DNA of 64,000 nucleotides from Nitrospirales bacterium (lineage in GTDB: Bacteria > Nitrospirota > Nitrospiria > Nitrospirales > UBA8639). The first letter of the stretch is position 1; the number at the start of each line of letters is the position of its first letter. Position numbers and translations under genes: made by a program. Positions 42,053-52,300 of this stretch are shown piece by piece. The stretch spans positions 1 to 64,000 of the forward strand of contig JAJDVY010000022.1 of assembly GCA_022825885.1 (NCBI GenBank), read 5' to 3'. The notes below the pieces were generated by a model that searched no databases, was not told the origin of the DNA, and saw only the letters and a program-made list of their open reading frames with translations.

Positions 42053-43338
42053 GAGGGCAGGTGATAGGCGTCGCGAACGATTTGAATGGGATGTCGGCTC
42101 CGGTTTCCAGGCTGCGTCGCTCCGGCCTGGTCGAGTTGCAGTGCCGACAGGGGGCAGTCCGATGCGACCATGTCCGGTTCGCAATCGGAAATGGCGCGGA
42201 CGGCCTTCCCGGCGATCTTCATGGATTGATCGAAAAATTCGACCTTGGCGCTCCAGGACCCGTCGTGGCCGGAACATTTTTCAATCACCTCGACCTTGGC
42301 GCCCGTGAGTTCCATGAGTTCCTTGGATTTAAAGCCGATGTTCTGGTCTCGCAAATGACAGGGCACTTGGTACGCAATGCGCTGTGGCGTCTGACTGAAC
42401 TCCGTGGATAACGCCCCGTTTTTTTTGAGCCTGATCAGATACTCACAGACGTCGAACGTGCGTTCGGCCAATAGGGCCATGTCCCGCGTCGGCACCAGAT
42501 ACGGATATTCCCGTTTGAACATGAGGCTGCAACTGGGGGTGGGAACGACGAGGTCATACCCCTGTTGGAGATATGGCAGGAACAGTTGCAAATGGTGCGT
42601 GGCAGTCCGGACCATGCTTTCGGTATCCCCGAGATCAAAGGAGGGCATGCTGCAACAGCGTTGCCCCTCGGGCACGACAACCTCCGCGTGATTCTTGGCA
42701 AGGACCTGCGCCGTGGCTTTGCCGATGTCGGTGGCCTGATAGTTCACCATGCAACTCGGGAAGAGTACGACTTTGTGCTTGACCACGTGGGGTTGTAGCG
42801 CCGGGCCGTGTTTGCGCCACCACGCGGGAAAGTTTTCGCGGGAAAAAGCCAGCACGTGCCGGTCCCGGTGCAGGCCGAAGATCGGTTCCAGCAGGTTTCG
42901 GATCCATTGCGTTGAAAGTACCCGGTTGGTCAGCGAGGCGGTCAGGCCGCCCAGTTTGCCGATCAGATCCGTCTTGATCAGCAGGCGGTCGCGCCAGGAT
43001 GCACCCTGTTCCCGGACCCGTTGCTTCTTCCACGCGGCCATGAGACGCGGGAAATCGATTTGGTAGTCGTGGGGCGGCGTGTACGGGCAGTGGTTGTAGC
43101 AAAGCTTGCAATAATAACATTCTTTCTCAACCCGTTCATAATCCGCGGCGGTCAGGCGAGAGACGTCGCTTTCATATTCGTCGATCCGGTCCAACAGCGT
43201 GTTGAAGGAAGGGCAGAGGTTGAAACATCGACGACAGCCCTCGCAGACGTCAAAAATGCGATTCGTCTCTTGGACGAGATCGTCGCGCGTCCAGTCAGCG
43301 GAAATGAGATGAATGCTTTTCAAGAAAGGAGGCGCCAC
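42049..43338 (-). CDS. GlpC/HdrD-like Fe-S oxidoreductase of the rubrerythrin operon
   Basis: 429 residues. Two [4Fe-4S] sets, CEGCRRCFNLCPSF and CYYCKLCYNHCPY, then two CCG-type cysteine-rich domains (LFPSCMVNYQ...QRCCSMPSFDLGD and PCHLRDQNIG...KCSGHDGSW). The second CCG reads C-S-G with one Cys missing. It probably passes electrons to rubrerythrin or works with DUF3501. Soluble; the subunit lacks membrane helices. Confidence 0.88.
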   Translation of the reverse strand: MAPPFLKSIHLISADWTRDDLVQETNRIFDVCEGCRRCFNLCPSFNTLLDRIDEYESDVSRLTAADYERVEKECYYCKLCYNHCPYTPPHDYQIDFPRLMAAWKKQRVREQGASWRDRLLIKTDLIGKLGGLTASLTNRVLSTQWIRNLLEPIFGLHRDRHVLAFSRENFPAWWRKHGPALQPHVVKHKVVLFPSCMVNYQATDIGKATAQVLAKNHAEVVVPEGQRCCSMPSFDLGDTESMVRTATHHLQLFLPYLQQGYDLVVPTPSCSLMFKREYPYLVPTRDMALLAERTFDVCEYLIRLKKNGALSTEFSQTPQRIAYQVPCHLRDQNIGFKSKELMELTGAKVEVIEKCSGHDGSWSAKVEFFDQSMKIAGKAVRAISDCEPDMVASDCPLSALQLDQAGATQPGNRSRHPIQIVRDAYHLPS

Positions 43339-43349
43339 GCGCCCGCGTT

Positions 43350-43430
43350 GTCATCCTGAGCAAAGCGAAGGATCTCGTCGTTGAGTCGCTCGGTTGTTGA
43401 GGAGAGATTCTTCACTTCGTTCAGAATGAC
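43350..43430. repeat. Inverted repeat with 27-base arms, GTCATYCTGAR type
   Basis: GTCATCCTGAGCAAAGCGAA begins the left arm (43350-43376); the right arm (43404-43430) is its complement with about five differences. This belongs to a widely dispersed class of intergenic repeats reading GTCATTCTGAGCGAA in many bacteria. It probably also ends transcription between the two flanking genes. Confidence 0.7.
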
Positions 43431-43464
43431 GGATTCGGGATATGGATGGGTACGTTCGTGCGGA

Positions 43465-43893
43465 TTACGCGTTGCTCAACGATTCCAGCCCCTTGGTGAA
43501 ACGGTTGGCGTGGGAGCGTTCCGCCTTGGCCAGGGTCTCGAACCATTCCGCCAATTCTTCAAAGCCTTCTTCCCTCGCGGTTTTGGCCATACCCGGGTAC
43601 ATTTGCGTGTACTCGTAGGTTTCGCCTTCGATGGCGGCTTTGAGATTGGATTCGGTGCTTCCGATGGGTTCACCGGTCGCGGGGTCGCCGACTTCCTTCA
43701 GGAAGTCCAAATGACCGAAGGCATGACCGGTTTCGGCTTCGGAGGTGTCGCGGAACAATCCGCCAATGTCCGGGTATCCTTCGATATCGGCGCGACGCGC
43801 AAAATACAGGTAGCGGCGATTGGCCTGAGATTCTCCGGCAAAAGCCGCTTTCAGGTTGTCATGACTTTGTGTGTCTTTGAGACTCTTGCTCAT
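43465..43893 (-). CDS. Rubrerythrin (diiron domain only)
   Basis: 142 residues: [20 protein letters not shown] and [15 protein letters not shown], then [20 protein letters not shown] and [10 protein letters not shown] give the two ExxH half-sites of the four-helix diiron bundle. The C-terminal rubredoxin domain of classic rubrerythrins is absent, as in the 'erythrin' type. Reduces peroxide. First gene of the operon with the Fe-S protein and DUF3501, although an inverted repeat lies between. Confidence 0.93.
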   Translation of the reverse strand: MSKSLKDTQSHDNLKAAFAGESQANRRYLYFARRADIEGYPDIGGLFRDTSEAETGHAFGHLDFLKEVGDPATGEPIGSTESNLKAAIEGETYEYTQMYPGMAKTAREEGFEELAEWFETLAKAERSHANRFTKGLESLSNA

Positions 43894-43968
43894 ACGATCC
43901 TCTTATGTAAGAAATGGTGGAATGAAATGAACCGGAGCCGGCAATGGCCGACCGGTTCGGATAAAAAT

Positions 43969-44778
43969 TTACATGCCTAGGGAAAACGATCTGGCATATC
44001 CCAGGGAGACGCCGACTTCGTCAACGTCGAACGTCGATGGCACATAGGCGCTGGCTTCAGTCGCTCCGTCCCCGCTGGCGTAATCCATGCTCCAACTGGA
44101 ATAGTGGATGCGCACGTCAACGCGATTCTTGCTGCTCCCGAATTCCAGACCACCGCCGATGAGCCAGGGGACGGCGTCACGTGTTTTACGGGTCACACCG
44201 CGAATCGCGTCAGCCCCAACCCCACCATTATCAATGGCGGCTTCAAACGTCGCGTCCAGCCATTTCACTCCGGAAATCAGGTACACCGATCGGCCTTCGC
44301 CCAGGAAGGCCAGCCCTCGCGGCACGTACCCCAGGCGTGCGTTGAACCCGATGCTGTGGTTCTTTTCCATTTTCCATGCTCCGGGGAAGACGTGTTGAGA
44401 AGGGATTGGTCTTTCGTGACCCGTGTACGTGCCTTCAAAAAAGCCCTGGACCGCGTTGGCGTAGACCGTGCCTTCAACCTCGCCGGAAAGATACACCTGA
44501 TCGGACACGAACGTGCGATAGCCCAGGTTCGCCGAGAATGCGTTGAACCCGTCACGTGGTGCGCGGTCCGACCCTGCAACCACGCTGCCGTCCGGATGTG
44601 AGGCGAGGACACCTGGGTTGTAGTGGACGGTTTTGGTATACTCTATCTCGGCGATCTCATGGCCGAAGCGAACCCCGGCAAACAAGCCTTCCGTGTCGTT
44701 TGCCCACGCGACCGGCGCGAAACCCCACGACATCGCAAGAAGGAAGAAAAGGAGAAGGTGTCGACGACGCGGTCGCAT
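43969..44778 (-). CDS. Outer-membrane beta-barrel protein
   Basis: 269 residues from ATG 44778, with a signal peptide (MRPRRRHLLLFFLLAMSWGF, cut after VAWA). The mature part has alternating aromatic/polar strands (LFAGVRFGHEIAEIEY, AFSANLGYRTFV, VYLSGEVEGTVYA, GFNARLGYVPRG, VDEVGVSLGYARSFS), the pattern of an 8-stranded OmpA/OmpW-like barrel. The C-terminal residue is Met, not the usual aromatic. Function unknown. Confidence 0.75.
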   Translation of the reverse strand: MRPRRRHLLLFFLLAMSWGFAPVAWANDTEGLFAGVRFGHEIAEIEYTKTVHYNPGVLASHPDGSVVAGSDRAPRDGFNAFSANLGYRTFVSDQVYLSGEVEGTVYANAVQGFFEGTYTGHERPIPSQHVFPGAWKMEKNHSIGFNARLGYVPRGLAFLGEGRSVYLISGVKWLDATFEAAIDNGGVGADAIRGVTRKTRDAVPWLIGGGLEFGSSKNRVDVRIHYSSWSMDYASGDGATEASAYVPSTFDVDEVGVSLGYARSFSLGM

Positions 44779-44828
44779 AATGTCAAGGCATGAGGAAACC
44801 ACGACAATCCTTTTGATGCGCGATTTGC

Positions 44829-45308
44829 TTAGAACAGACCGGACGCATGCCCGGACGAGGCCATGAAGAACAACATGGGAATCGATAGCATCGTGTTGGT
44901 CCGTGAGGCCATGAGGGCCATGCGCGCGGACTGCTTCTTTTCATCCGCCGAAGCCTCTTTGAGACCCAGCACTTTTTTCTGGTTGGGCCAGATAATGCCC
45001 CACACGTTGAAGAGCATGATGGTGCCCAGCCACGCTCCCATCCCGATAACGGCATCCTGGCCCTGCAGGGCGAAGGCCGAACCGAACCGGCCCTGGTTCA
45101 TCAGGAGAACCGCTCCGAACAGCCACGTGGCCAGGGCGCCCCAACGAAACCACCAGAGCGCGTTCGGGACCAGGTGTTGAAAGGCCTCCGCCTTGGTCTC
45201 CGGGGTCACTTTTCCCAGGAAGGGAACTTGAATGAAATTGAAATAATACAAAATACCGATCCAGGTGATACCTGCCAGAAAATGTCCCCATGCCAATAAG
45301 GTTTCCAT
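44829..45308 (-). CDS. PuuD-like four-helix membrane protein
   Basis: 159 residues with four hydrophobic helices. METLLAWGHFLAGITWIGILYYFNFIQ and LWWFRWGALATWLFGAVLLM match the membrane domain of urate hydroxylase PuuD; HFLAG and W-x-R-W are conserved, suggesting heme binding. The cytochrome-c domain of PuuD is absent. It follows a 29-residue membrane peptide gene by 51 bases. Confidence 0.78.
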   Translation of the reverse strand: METLLAWGHFLAGITWIGILYYFNFIQVPFLGKVTPETKAEAFQHLVPNALWWFRWGALATWLFGAVLLMNQGRFGSAFALQGQDAVIGMGAWLGTIMLFNVWGIIWPNQKKVLGLKEASADEKKQSARMALMASRTNTMLSIPMLFFMASSGHASGLF

Positions 45309-45358
45309 GGTCTATCCTCTTTGGGTTGAGTTCGGGTCAGCGGGAAGTCCGTCGTAAA

Positions 45359-45448
45359 CTAGACAAGCATTTTCACCACAAAATACAGAACGACGGTCAG
45401 CACGAATCCTGAGGCAATCGTTCCGGGGATCGAGTCGAGTGGATTCAT
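45359..45448 (-). CDS. 29-residue single-helix membrane protein
   Basis: MNPLDSIPGTIASGFVLTVV followed by LYFVVKMLV, preceded by a perfect AAAGGAGG ribosome site 6 bases before the ATG. One transmembrane helix with a Lys near the C-terminus. It lies just upstream of, and in the same direction as, the PuuD-like gene, so it may be a small subunit of that membrane protein, comparable in size with CcoQ-like peptides. Too short for most gene finders. Confidence 0.65.
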   Translation of the reverse strand: MNPLDSIPGTIASGFVLTVVLYFVVKMLV

Positions 45449-45936
45449 GGTGTCCTCCTTTATATTGAGCGATTCTCCCGAAGGAGAGCGGGCTTTCTTC
45501 GTCTCAGAGGCAACGAACCAACGCCATCTTGGCCGGGATTACCCTATCCTATTCCATGGGCAGACTGCAAGGGAGCAGGCATTCCTGCGGGGTGTCGTCC
45601 CCGCACGACGAGGTTCCTTCGCGCTGCTCAGGACAGGCTCTTTTGTTTCGGCAAAAGGACCCAAACCATTGGCGCCCGGGCATGGCCCCAAGGGGGGGCT
45701 TTGCCCCAGTCCCGATTACTTGGGCTGCGGAACTCGCTTCGCTCAGACAGTCCTCGCCCCCAAAAGAGGTGCGGGACTGGGGCGCAGCCACGCCCGCAGG
45801 CGCCCGGAAACGGCATTTGCAGTTTCCGGCATGCCCGGCTTGATCGGGCATCCAGTGTCTTAGGCTTTTTCGTCGCCTGCAAGGACAACGATGCCGGAGC
45901 ACCGATGACTAATTTCGTGGATGACAGAATAAGAGG
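45449..45936. repeat. Intergenic repeats
   Basis: No gene seen. It includes a companion repeat (GCGCTGCTCAGGACAGGCTC, about 45621-45640) and an inverted copy of the palindromic element (about 45831-45860, GCCCG/CGGGC arms, reading CATCCAGTGTC at the end). Confidence 0.6.
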
Positions 45937-47676
45937 TCATCCCACGTCCTTCCGGCTCTCGCTCGGTTCGCCGTAGGGCGGCAGGGTGGTGAGGCGAGGA
46001 TCGTCGACGGCGCCGCCGACGGTGAAGTGGTACAAGGATTGGAATTGCGTCTTGGGATGCCACCCCAGCACGCGATGCACGGGATCGTCGAAAAAGCACC
46101 CGATACCGGTTGAACGGACACCGGCCGCTTCCGCTTCGAGGTACAGCACCTGTCCGATGAGTCCGCTCTCCCAGAACAGACGCTTGTAGAACCACGGTCC
46201 ATGTTTCTCCAACGATGCATCGAATTCCGCAATCATTCCCAATGAGAAGGCGCTGTCGCCGGCGATGTCCTGATGGCAGCTCATCTGCATGGCAATGCGT
46301 TGGGCGTTTCCGCTTTCCAACAAATACAACGGAAGCGATATCGGGCAGGGCTCGGGAACGGTCCAGGCAAATTGCTCGTGCATGGCTTGTTGAAAAGCGG
46401 CCTTGAGCGCCGGGTCATTGTTGCGCAGCAGCATATAGATGCCGGGCGGGAGCCCGTCGACTCGATGCACGAACAGGGCCAGGTGAATGGTGGGGGCCCA
46501 CGGCAGCGAATCCCACGGCATGGGCCGTTGGGCGACAGGTCGATCCGGGTGAGGCATGATGCGTTCCAGCATCGTGAAAAATTGTTGTGCGGAAATCGAC
46601 GTGTTTCCGTCGAACGCCACCGCGCTTCGTCGTTGATGGATGATCCGGTGCGCGGAGGTCGTGTCTGGACGAGGACCTGGAAGAGAGTGCTGTTCCGCTT
46701 CAACCCGTTCCCGGGTCGGGTCCGGGGCGCAGAACAGGTGAATCTCCGATGGTTCCATCGAGGTTTTCCAGGATGCCTTGGTCACGTCGTCGATGATTTC
46801 CCAGGGAACGGGGTTGTCCCGGCTCAACCGGTTTGCCTGGCCTCGCCAGTCTCCGTGTTCCCAATGCCGGAGTTCACCCTGATCAACGGTCAATGGCAAA
46901 GATTCCCGATGGAAGTCGCGGGCGGGACAAACGATGCACAGCAGTTCGGGAAATTCGGGTTCGGCGCGATCGAATTCATGCAACCGGTTCAGGCCGAGCA
47001 GGGTTCCGATTGTCGGGTCATTGAGTCCGGCGAGAAGAAAGACTTGCCACCCGAGCGCGGCTCCGGCGATCCGCAACGTGCCCAGCGCATGACCGAGGTC
47101 GTGCTGGCAGTAGCGAAACGCGCGTTCTCCGTATTTCCACACCTCCCTCCAATGGATTGAACTCAGCCCCACGAGAAAAGATTGTGAGGGAAACGGTTGA
47201 AGAAGGGCTTCGATGACCTCGGTCGAACCATGCCACCGGTGCTCCAAGCCGTGTTCTTTGGGGGCATAGTGATAAAGCCCCGGCTTCAACGGAAGCTCGG
47301 CGGTCTTCCTGATCAGCAGGTACCCTTCCGTGGGATGCAAATTGCCACTGGAAGGATTACTGCGCAATGCCCAGCTATTCCCTCCGTATTCTTTCCACGC
47401 CGTGATGGAGAGACTGTATTCGAAGAATCGGGAAAGCGCGTGCAAGGTCAAGGGTTGCGGGGGAACAGGTCGTGAAGAAAAGAGCGATTCGTAAGGGGGC
47501 GCAACGGGGTCGTCGTCGGCCGTCAGTAACGGCAACTTGTAAAGCGGAGCCCCTTCATAGCGCCGGAAGGGATCAGGCTGGTTGGCCCAATCCATGTATC
47601 CCAACGCGCGCGCATACCGGTTGAAGTCATGCTTGGTCTGCGCATGGTACTGTTTTACGACGTCGAGGAGGTCCAT
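45937..47676 (-). CDS. SagB/ThcOx-family oxidoreductase with two nitroreductase-like domains
   Basis: 579 residues. First domain (about 40-270): SLSITAWKEYGGNSWALRSNPSSGNLHPTEGYLL is the FMN-phosphate region of SagB-type dehydrogenases, with AFRYCQHDLGHALGTLRIAG. Second domain (about 340-560): HRIIHQRRSAVAFDG and a GLIGQVLYLEAEAAGVRSTGIGCFFDDPVH end. Tandem nitroreductase folds occur in ThcOx-like enzymes that oxidise azolines, but no peptide-cyclase gene is near. It may oxidise a product of the neighbouring polyketide genes; that is inference. Confidence 0.85.
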   Translation of the reverse strand: MDLLDVVKQYHAQTKHDFNRYARALGYMDWANQPDPFRRYEGAPLYKLPLLTADDDPVAPPYESLFSSRPVPPQPLTLHALSRFFEYSLSITAWKEYGGNSWALRSNPSSGNLHPTEGYLLIRKTAELPLKPGLYHYAPKEHGLEHRWHGSTEVIEALLQPFPSQSFLVGLSSIHWREVWKYGERAFRYCQHDLGHALGTLRIAGAALGWQVFLLAGLNDPTIGTLLGLNRLHEFDRAEPEFPELLCIVCPARDFHRESLPLTVDQGELRHWEHGDWRGQANRLSRDNPVPWEIIDDVTKASWKTSMEPSEIHLFCAPDPTRERVEAEQHSLPGPRPDTTSAHRIIHQRRSAVAFDGNTSISAQQFFTMLERIMPHPDRPVAQRPMPWDSLPWAPTIHLALFVHRVDGLPPGIYMLLRNNDPALKAAFQQAMHEQFAWTVPEPCPISLPLYLLESGNAQRIAMQMSCHQDIAGDSAFSLGMIAEFDASLEKHGPWFYKRLFWESGLIGQVLYLEAEAAGVRSTGIGCFFDDPVHRVLGWHPKTQFQSLYHFTVGGAVDDPRLTTLPPYGEPSESRKDVG

Positions 47677-47861
47677 CGGACGTGGATTCCACCGCTCCGC
47701 CCGCCTCAGGACAAAGCACGTGATTCGTCAAGAACGGACGAGACGGTTGGGGTGAAAATAATTCTTGATTAATAGATCTAAAATATAAAGTGTGCTAGCA
47801 TAATCTTCTGTCAGATTAGTCAGTTTCATACTCACTTAATTACCATGGAAGGTAATACACT

Positions 47862-48107
47862 ATGCCGTCAACAGAAGATCGCATCAGAACGCTCATTAAC
47901 GAAAATCTCCAGATCGATGGGCAGCCTTTGAATGTGCCGGAGGATCTGAACGTTAGTCTCGCCGACCTTGGTGTGACCTCTTTGGATGTTGTTGCGTTCG
48001 GGAAAGTGGTTGCCCGGGAGTTCAACGTGACGATTACACCAGAAGATTGTGCGAATGTTGGCAATGTACGGCAATTGATCGAGTTTGTCGATAAACGCAC
48101 CGGTTGA
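47862..48107 (+). CDS. Free acyl carrier protein
   Basis: 81 residues; the phosphopantetheine serine is in LGVTSLDVVAF (Ser about 45). Helix 2 and 3 (VVAFGKVVAREFNVTITPED) have the normal ACP layout. It is not next to fatty-acid genes but between a SagB-like gene and a hydrolase, opposite a PKS that lacks a terminal ACP. It may accept the chain from the PKS in trans. Confidence 0.88.
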   Translation: MPSTEDRIRTLINENLQIDGQPLNVPEDLNVSLADLGVTSLDVVAFGKVVAREFNVTITPEDCANVGNVRQLIEFVDKRTG

Positions 48108-48254
48108 ACATCGTTGACGCCAGCGCCGCTTGACTGCGGCCTTGGTGTAGGATCACGACAAATTGCCTGCTTCTGTTGCCGGCTGCCGGAGGTGTCCTTT
48201 TAGTCAGGCCGGCAAGATGGCCGTCTTGCGCGTTGAAGTGACCCCGGTCCTTCC

Positions 48255-49160
48255 ATGACCTCAGAAATCGTGTGGGAGATACCCGAGCCACTCTCGGTAT
48301 GCGACGTCCGTCTCGACGAGGGCACCGTCACCATGCTGAGAAGGTATGGCAATCCGGACGGCCCGCGGCTCGTTTTGAGCCACGGGAACGGACTTGCCAT
48401 TGATCTCTATTATCCGTTCTGGTCTCTGCTTGCCGACGAATTCGACCTCATCGTCTTTGACCTCAGGAATCACGGCTGGAATACGGTCGGTGTCCGCCAA
48501 AAGCACAACATCCCGACCTTAATCCGTGACCAGGAACGTATTCTCGAAGCCATTGACCGGCACTACGGGAACAAGCCCAAAATCGGGGTGTTTCATTCCG
48601 TTTCGGCTTTGGTCGCCCTCTTTTTATCTCCTGAAAGCAACAGCCTGGCGGCGCAGGTCCTGTTTGATCCTCCCCTGTGCAAACCCGGCAGAAGTCAGAT
48701 AGAATTCGATGATGCCGTCGAACGCAACGCCGCCAGGACCCGGCGGCGTGCGGACCGGTTCCAGACGCGAGAGGACTTTGTCGAACTCCTTCGTTCCGTG
48801 CCGGCCTTGACTCGGGTCGTGCCCGGCGTGTGTGACCTCATTGCCAGGACGACGCTTCGACCGTCCGCGAACGGGGAGGGTTATGAACTCCGGTGCCCGC
48901 GCGATTACGAGGCGCAGATCATGGACTACGTCAGAGGGTTTTCTCCGTTGGCGGATTTGGCTACGCTGGCATGCCCGACAAAAGTCATCGGAGCCGATCC
49001 CACCCTGCCTTTTGCCTACCTTCCAACCCTTGACCTGAGTGACGTGATGGCCGTGGAGTATGATTTCCTGCCCGAGACGACGCACTATCTTCAACTCGAA
49101 ACACCGGAGGAGTGCGTGGCGGTCGTCCGTGAGTTTCTGGAGCAGAACGGCCTGTTGTAG
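48255..49160 (+). CDS. Alpha/beta hydrolase, possible trans-acting thioesterase or acyltransferase
   Basis: 301 residues. LVLSHGNGLAIDLYYPFWSLLADEFDLIVFDLRNHG gives the oxyanion HGN and strand 4; the nucleophile elbow reads GVFHSVSALVALF (Ser in F-H-S-V-S, the usual first Gly being Phe); VIGADPTLPF precedes the acid and ETTHYLQLE holds the catalytic His. It follows the ACP gene by 147 bases and converges on the PKS. A role in releasing the polyketide is plausible but unproven. Confidence 0.82.
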   Translation: MTSEIVWEIPEPLSVCDVRLDEGTVTMLRRYGNPDGPRLVLSHGNGLAIDLYYPFWSLLADEFDLIVFDLRNHGWNTVGVRQKHNIPTLIRDQERILEAIDRHYGNKPKIGVFHSVSALVALFLSPESNSLAAQVLFDPPLCKPGRSQIEFDDAVERNAARTRRRADRFQTREDFVELLRSVPALTRVVPGVCDLIARTTLRPSANGEGYELRCPRDYEAQIMDYVRGFSPLADLATLACPTKVIGADPTLPFAYLPTLDLSDVMAVEYDFLPETTHYLQLETPEECVAVVREFLEQNGLL

Positions 49161-49267
49161 AACTGCTCTTTATTTGTAGCCGTGCCATTTCTGCTCGGAG
49201 GCAGGGGGATATGCCTCATGGCGCTGTGTTCTTTCCTTTGTCTTCTTCTGTCATCCTCGACAAAAAG

Positions 49268-49297
49268 CACTGGATCCCCGATCAGGTCGGGGATGAC
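49268..49297. repeat. Palindromic element between converging genes
   Basis: CTGGATCCCCGATCAGGTCG with CCCCG/CGGGG arms lies between the hydrolase and PKS ends and could stop transcription from both sides. Confidence 0.7.
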
Positions 49298-49317
49298 GAA
49301 AAAAGACAACGGCAAGG

Positions 49318-52300
49318 TTACCGCTTTGATTGCTCAATCCAGTAACGTCGATGTTGGAACGGATAACCCGGCAGCGAGATCCGGCGACGGGTTTCTCCTG
49401 CGAACAGCCCGGCAAAGGAAACTGAGAGCCCTGCCTCGTATGCCTCGGCAACCGCCTCCACGAACGCGCCGTCGGCGGTCTTCGCTGTCGCCTCGCCGGC
49501 CGGCTCCCGCCGGCTCGACAGCATGACGGGTGCCCATCCATCTCCGGCAGATTCCGCGTCGCCGGCCGATTGCGGCCAAGCCGAAGTCGGTATTGCGTAC
49601 GGCCCAATCTCCACTACGGTCTCCACTCCCAGATTCGCTAATGTCTCCATGCACCGGTCGGAGGCTCCCGGCTCGCTTGCCCGGCGGCGCCAATATGCCG
49701 CGTCAAGCATCTCGCTTGGCTCCACCACCAGGCCCGTCACGCTACTCACCAGGGTGAGCGACGGCGGCGCAATCTTGATGCCTTCCAGCGCCGCTTGCAG
49801 ATCGTCGAGAGGCTCCGCCTGCGTTCCCATTTCCGGCAATCCCTCGATCAGCGCATTCCGTGCCGCGGCAATTCGCAACCCGTCCTCCAAACTGAACACC
49901 CCGGCCGCCTGGGCCGCGGCCAATTCTCCGAGGCCGTGCCCTATCACCACGCTCGGCCGAATCCCGACGCTTGCCCACAGCGCCGTGAGCGCACAGCCCA
50001 GCGCATAGAGGGCCGGCTGCGTCCTGGCCGCGTCGTGTAGATCACCCGGCATTCGACTGAACAGCGTGTCCAGCAACGAGCCCCCCCGTGTCTGTCGCAG
50101 GACCTCGTCGCAGTGGTCCAACATCGCCCGCACCACCGGCTCGCTTGTGTACATCGCTTCTCCCAACTCGGCCCACTGGCTGGCTTCGCCTGTATACGCG
50201 AATGCCACCTTGGTCCGTGCCCGTGCCCGTGCCCGTGCCCGTGGTCTTGGTCCTTCATCCGCTTCCGCGAGTTTCTTTAACCCGTCGCGCAGGGATTCGG
50301 CATCGTGGAAAACCACGCCCGCGCGGTGGCTGAAATGACTCCGGCCCACGCCGGCCGTCCACGCCATGTCCGCCAGCAAAGGATCGCCGGCATCCTCTGA
50401 CGAAAACTCGTGTGCGTCGAGCCATGACAGGTATCGGCCCGCCAATTCCCGCAGTGCCCTGTCGGATTTTCCGGACAGCGGCAGGAAACGCGTCTTGCGC
50501 CCGGCGAGTCCTTCCTTCGCCAATGGCTGGTCCGTCACTGACGCCGGGAGGATAACGGTCACGGGTTGCGCGGCCCCGGCAGGCTGATGCTGGGTATCGA
50601 CTCCGGCGCCTGTCCCGTATCCTTCCACCACCACGTGCGCATTCGTCCCCGAGATGCCGAACGCACTGATCGCCGCAAATGCCGGCCGATTGGGGTGAAC
50701 AGGCCAGTCCACCGCATCGGAAGGGACGCGCACGGGTAACCGGTCCCAGTCCAGGTGCGGGTTCGGGTCCCGGAAGTGCAAATGCCGCGGAATCACCCCC
50801 CGATGCATCGCCAGCACCACTTTGATGAGGCTGGCAACCCCGGCAGCCGACTCCAAATGGCCGATGTTGGTCTTGACGGAGCCGATCAGCAGCGGCCGGT
50901 CCTTATCGCGTTCCTTGCCGTACACGGCCGCCGCTGCCTGCACCTCAATCGTATCGCCCAGCGACGATCCCGCCCCATGCGCCTCCAGGTAGTCCACGTC
51001 CGATGGCGGGATCCCCGCGCGCGCCAGCGCCTCCTCGATCACCCGCTCCTGCGCCGGACCGTTCGGCACCGTGGGCCCGGCGCTCGCCCCATTCTGGTTG
51101 ACCGCCGCCCCGCGAATTACGCCCCAGATGCGGTCGCCGTCCGTCTCCGCCTCGTCCAGCCGCTTCAGGACCACCATTCCGCAACCCTCGCTACGCACGA
51201 AGCCATCGGCAGAGGCGTCGAAGGTCTTGCATCGACCCTCCCGCGACAACATCCCCAACTCCGTCATCTCCTTGATGAGCCCGGGTGAGAAGAGCGCGTT
51301 CACGCCGCCGACCAAGGCCAAGTCCACCTCTCCTTGCTGCAAGCCCGCAACCGCCTGCTGCACCGTGACCAGCGATGCCGCGCAGTTGAGCATCACCGGG
51401 ATCGCCGGCCCCATGAGTCCCAGTTGGAACGCGATCCCACCAACCGCCATACTGCTGGCGGTGCCGAGATAGCTGAAGCCTTCGCCGCCCGCCATCATCA
51501 GATCGCGGTATTCGCTGGCGGCGACGCCGGCATATATCCCCGTGCTGGTGCCCCGCAATTGATCCGGAGCGATCCCCGCATCTTCGAGGGCCCGCCAGCT
51601 CGTTTCCAGGAGGAGTCGTTGTTGCGGGTCCATCATTCGCGCCGCGAGCGGCGTCATTCCGAAGAAACCTGCGTCGAATCGGTCGATTCCTTCGACGAAC
51701 CCGCCGCGACGGGACGCGGCATCCTCGCTGGCGGGATCGCCGGAAACCCCATTCCATGGGCCGGACCCGGGGCGGCCATCCGTCACCGCGTCCGCGCCGG
51801 CCTCGATCTGGCGCCAAAAGGTTTCAATGTCCGGCGCGCCGGGAAACCGGCACGCCATGCCCACGATCGCGATTCCATCGTCCTTGCGCCGTACGCGTGG
51901 CTCCGTGGGCGACTCGGGTTCTGCCCCGAGGGGGGTGGCGTCGGTCTCACTCAGCGCGTCCACCAGATGACGGGCGAGATCGGCGATGGTCGGATAGTCG
52001 AACACGAGAGTATTCGGCGCCATGTAGGTTTGGGAAAAGGCGCGATTGAGGCGATTTCGCAGCTCGACCGCCATCAGCGAGTCCATCCCCAGATCGAAGA
52101 ACCCTACCGCGGATGCCGGCGCCGAAGGCAGCCTCAGCACCGCTTGCACTTCCCGCTGCAAGAACGAGATCAGCAGGTCCTCACGCCCCGCCGCCGGCGT
52201 CGCGTCGAGCTGGACAAGCAAGTCTTCAGACGAGGACGAATCTTGGCCGTCGGTTGTGGCGACGGTGAGCAGGTCCTCGAACAGGGGGTGACGGCTTTGG

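Noticed and set aside
45937-47676. Azoline-forming RiPP cluster because of the SagB/ThcOx similarity
   Set aside because: No YcaO/cyclodehydratase gene or precursor peptide was found nearby; the neighbours are polyketide-type genes.
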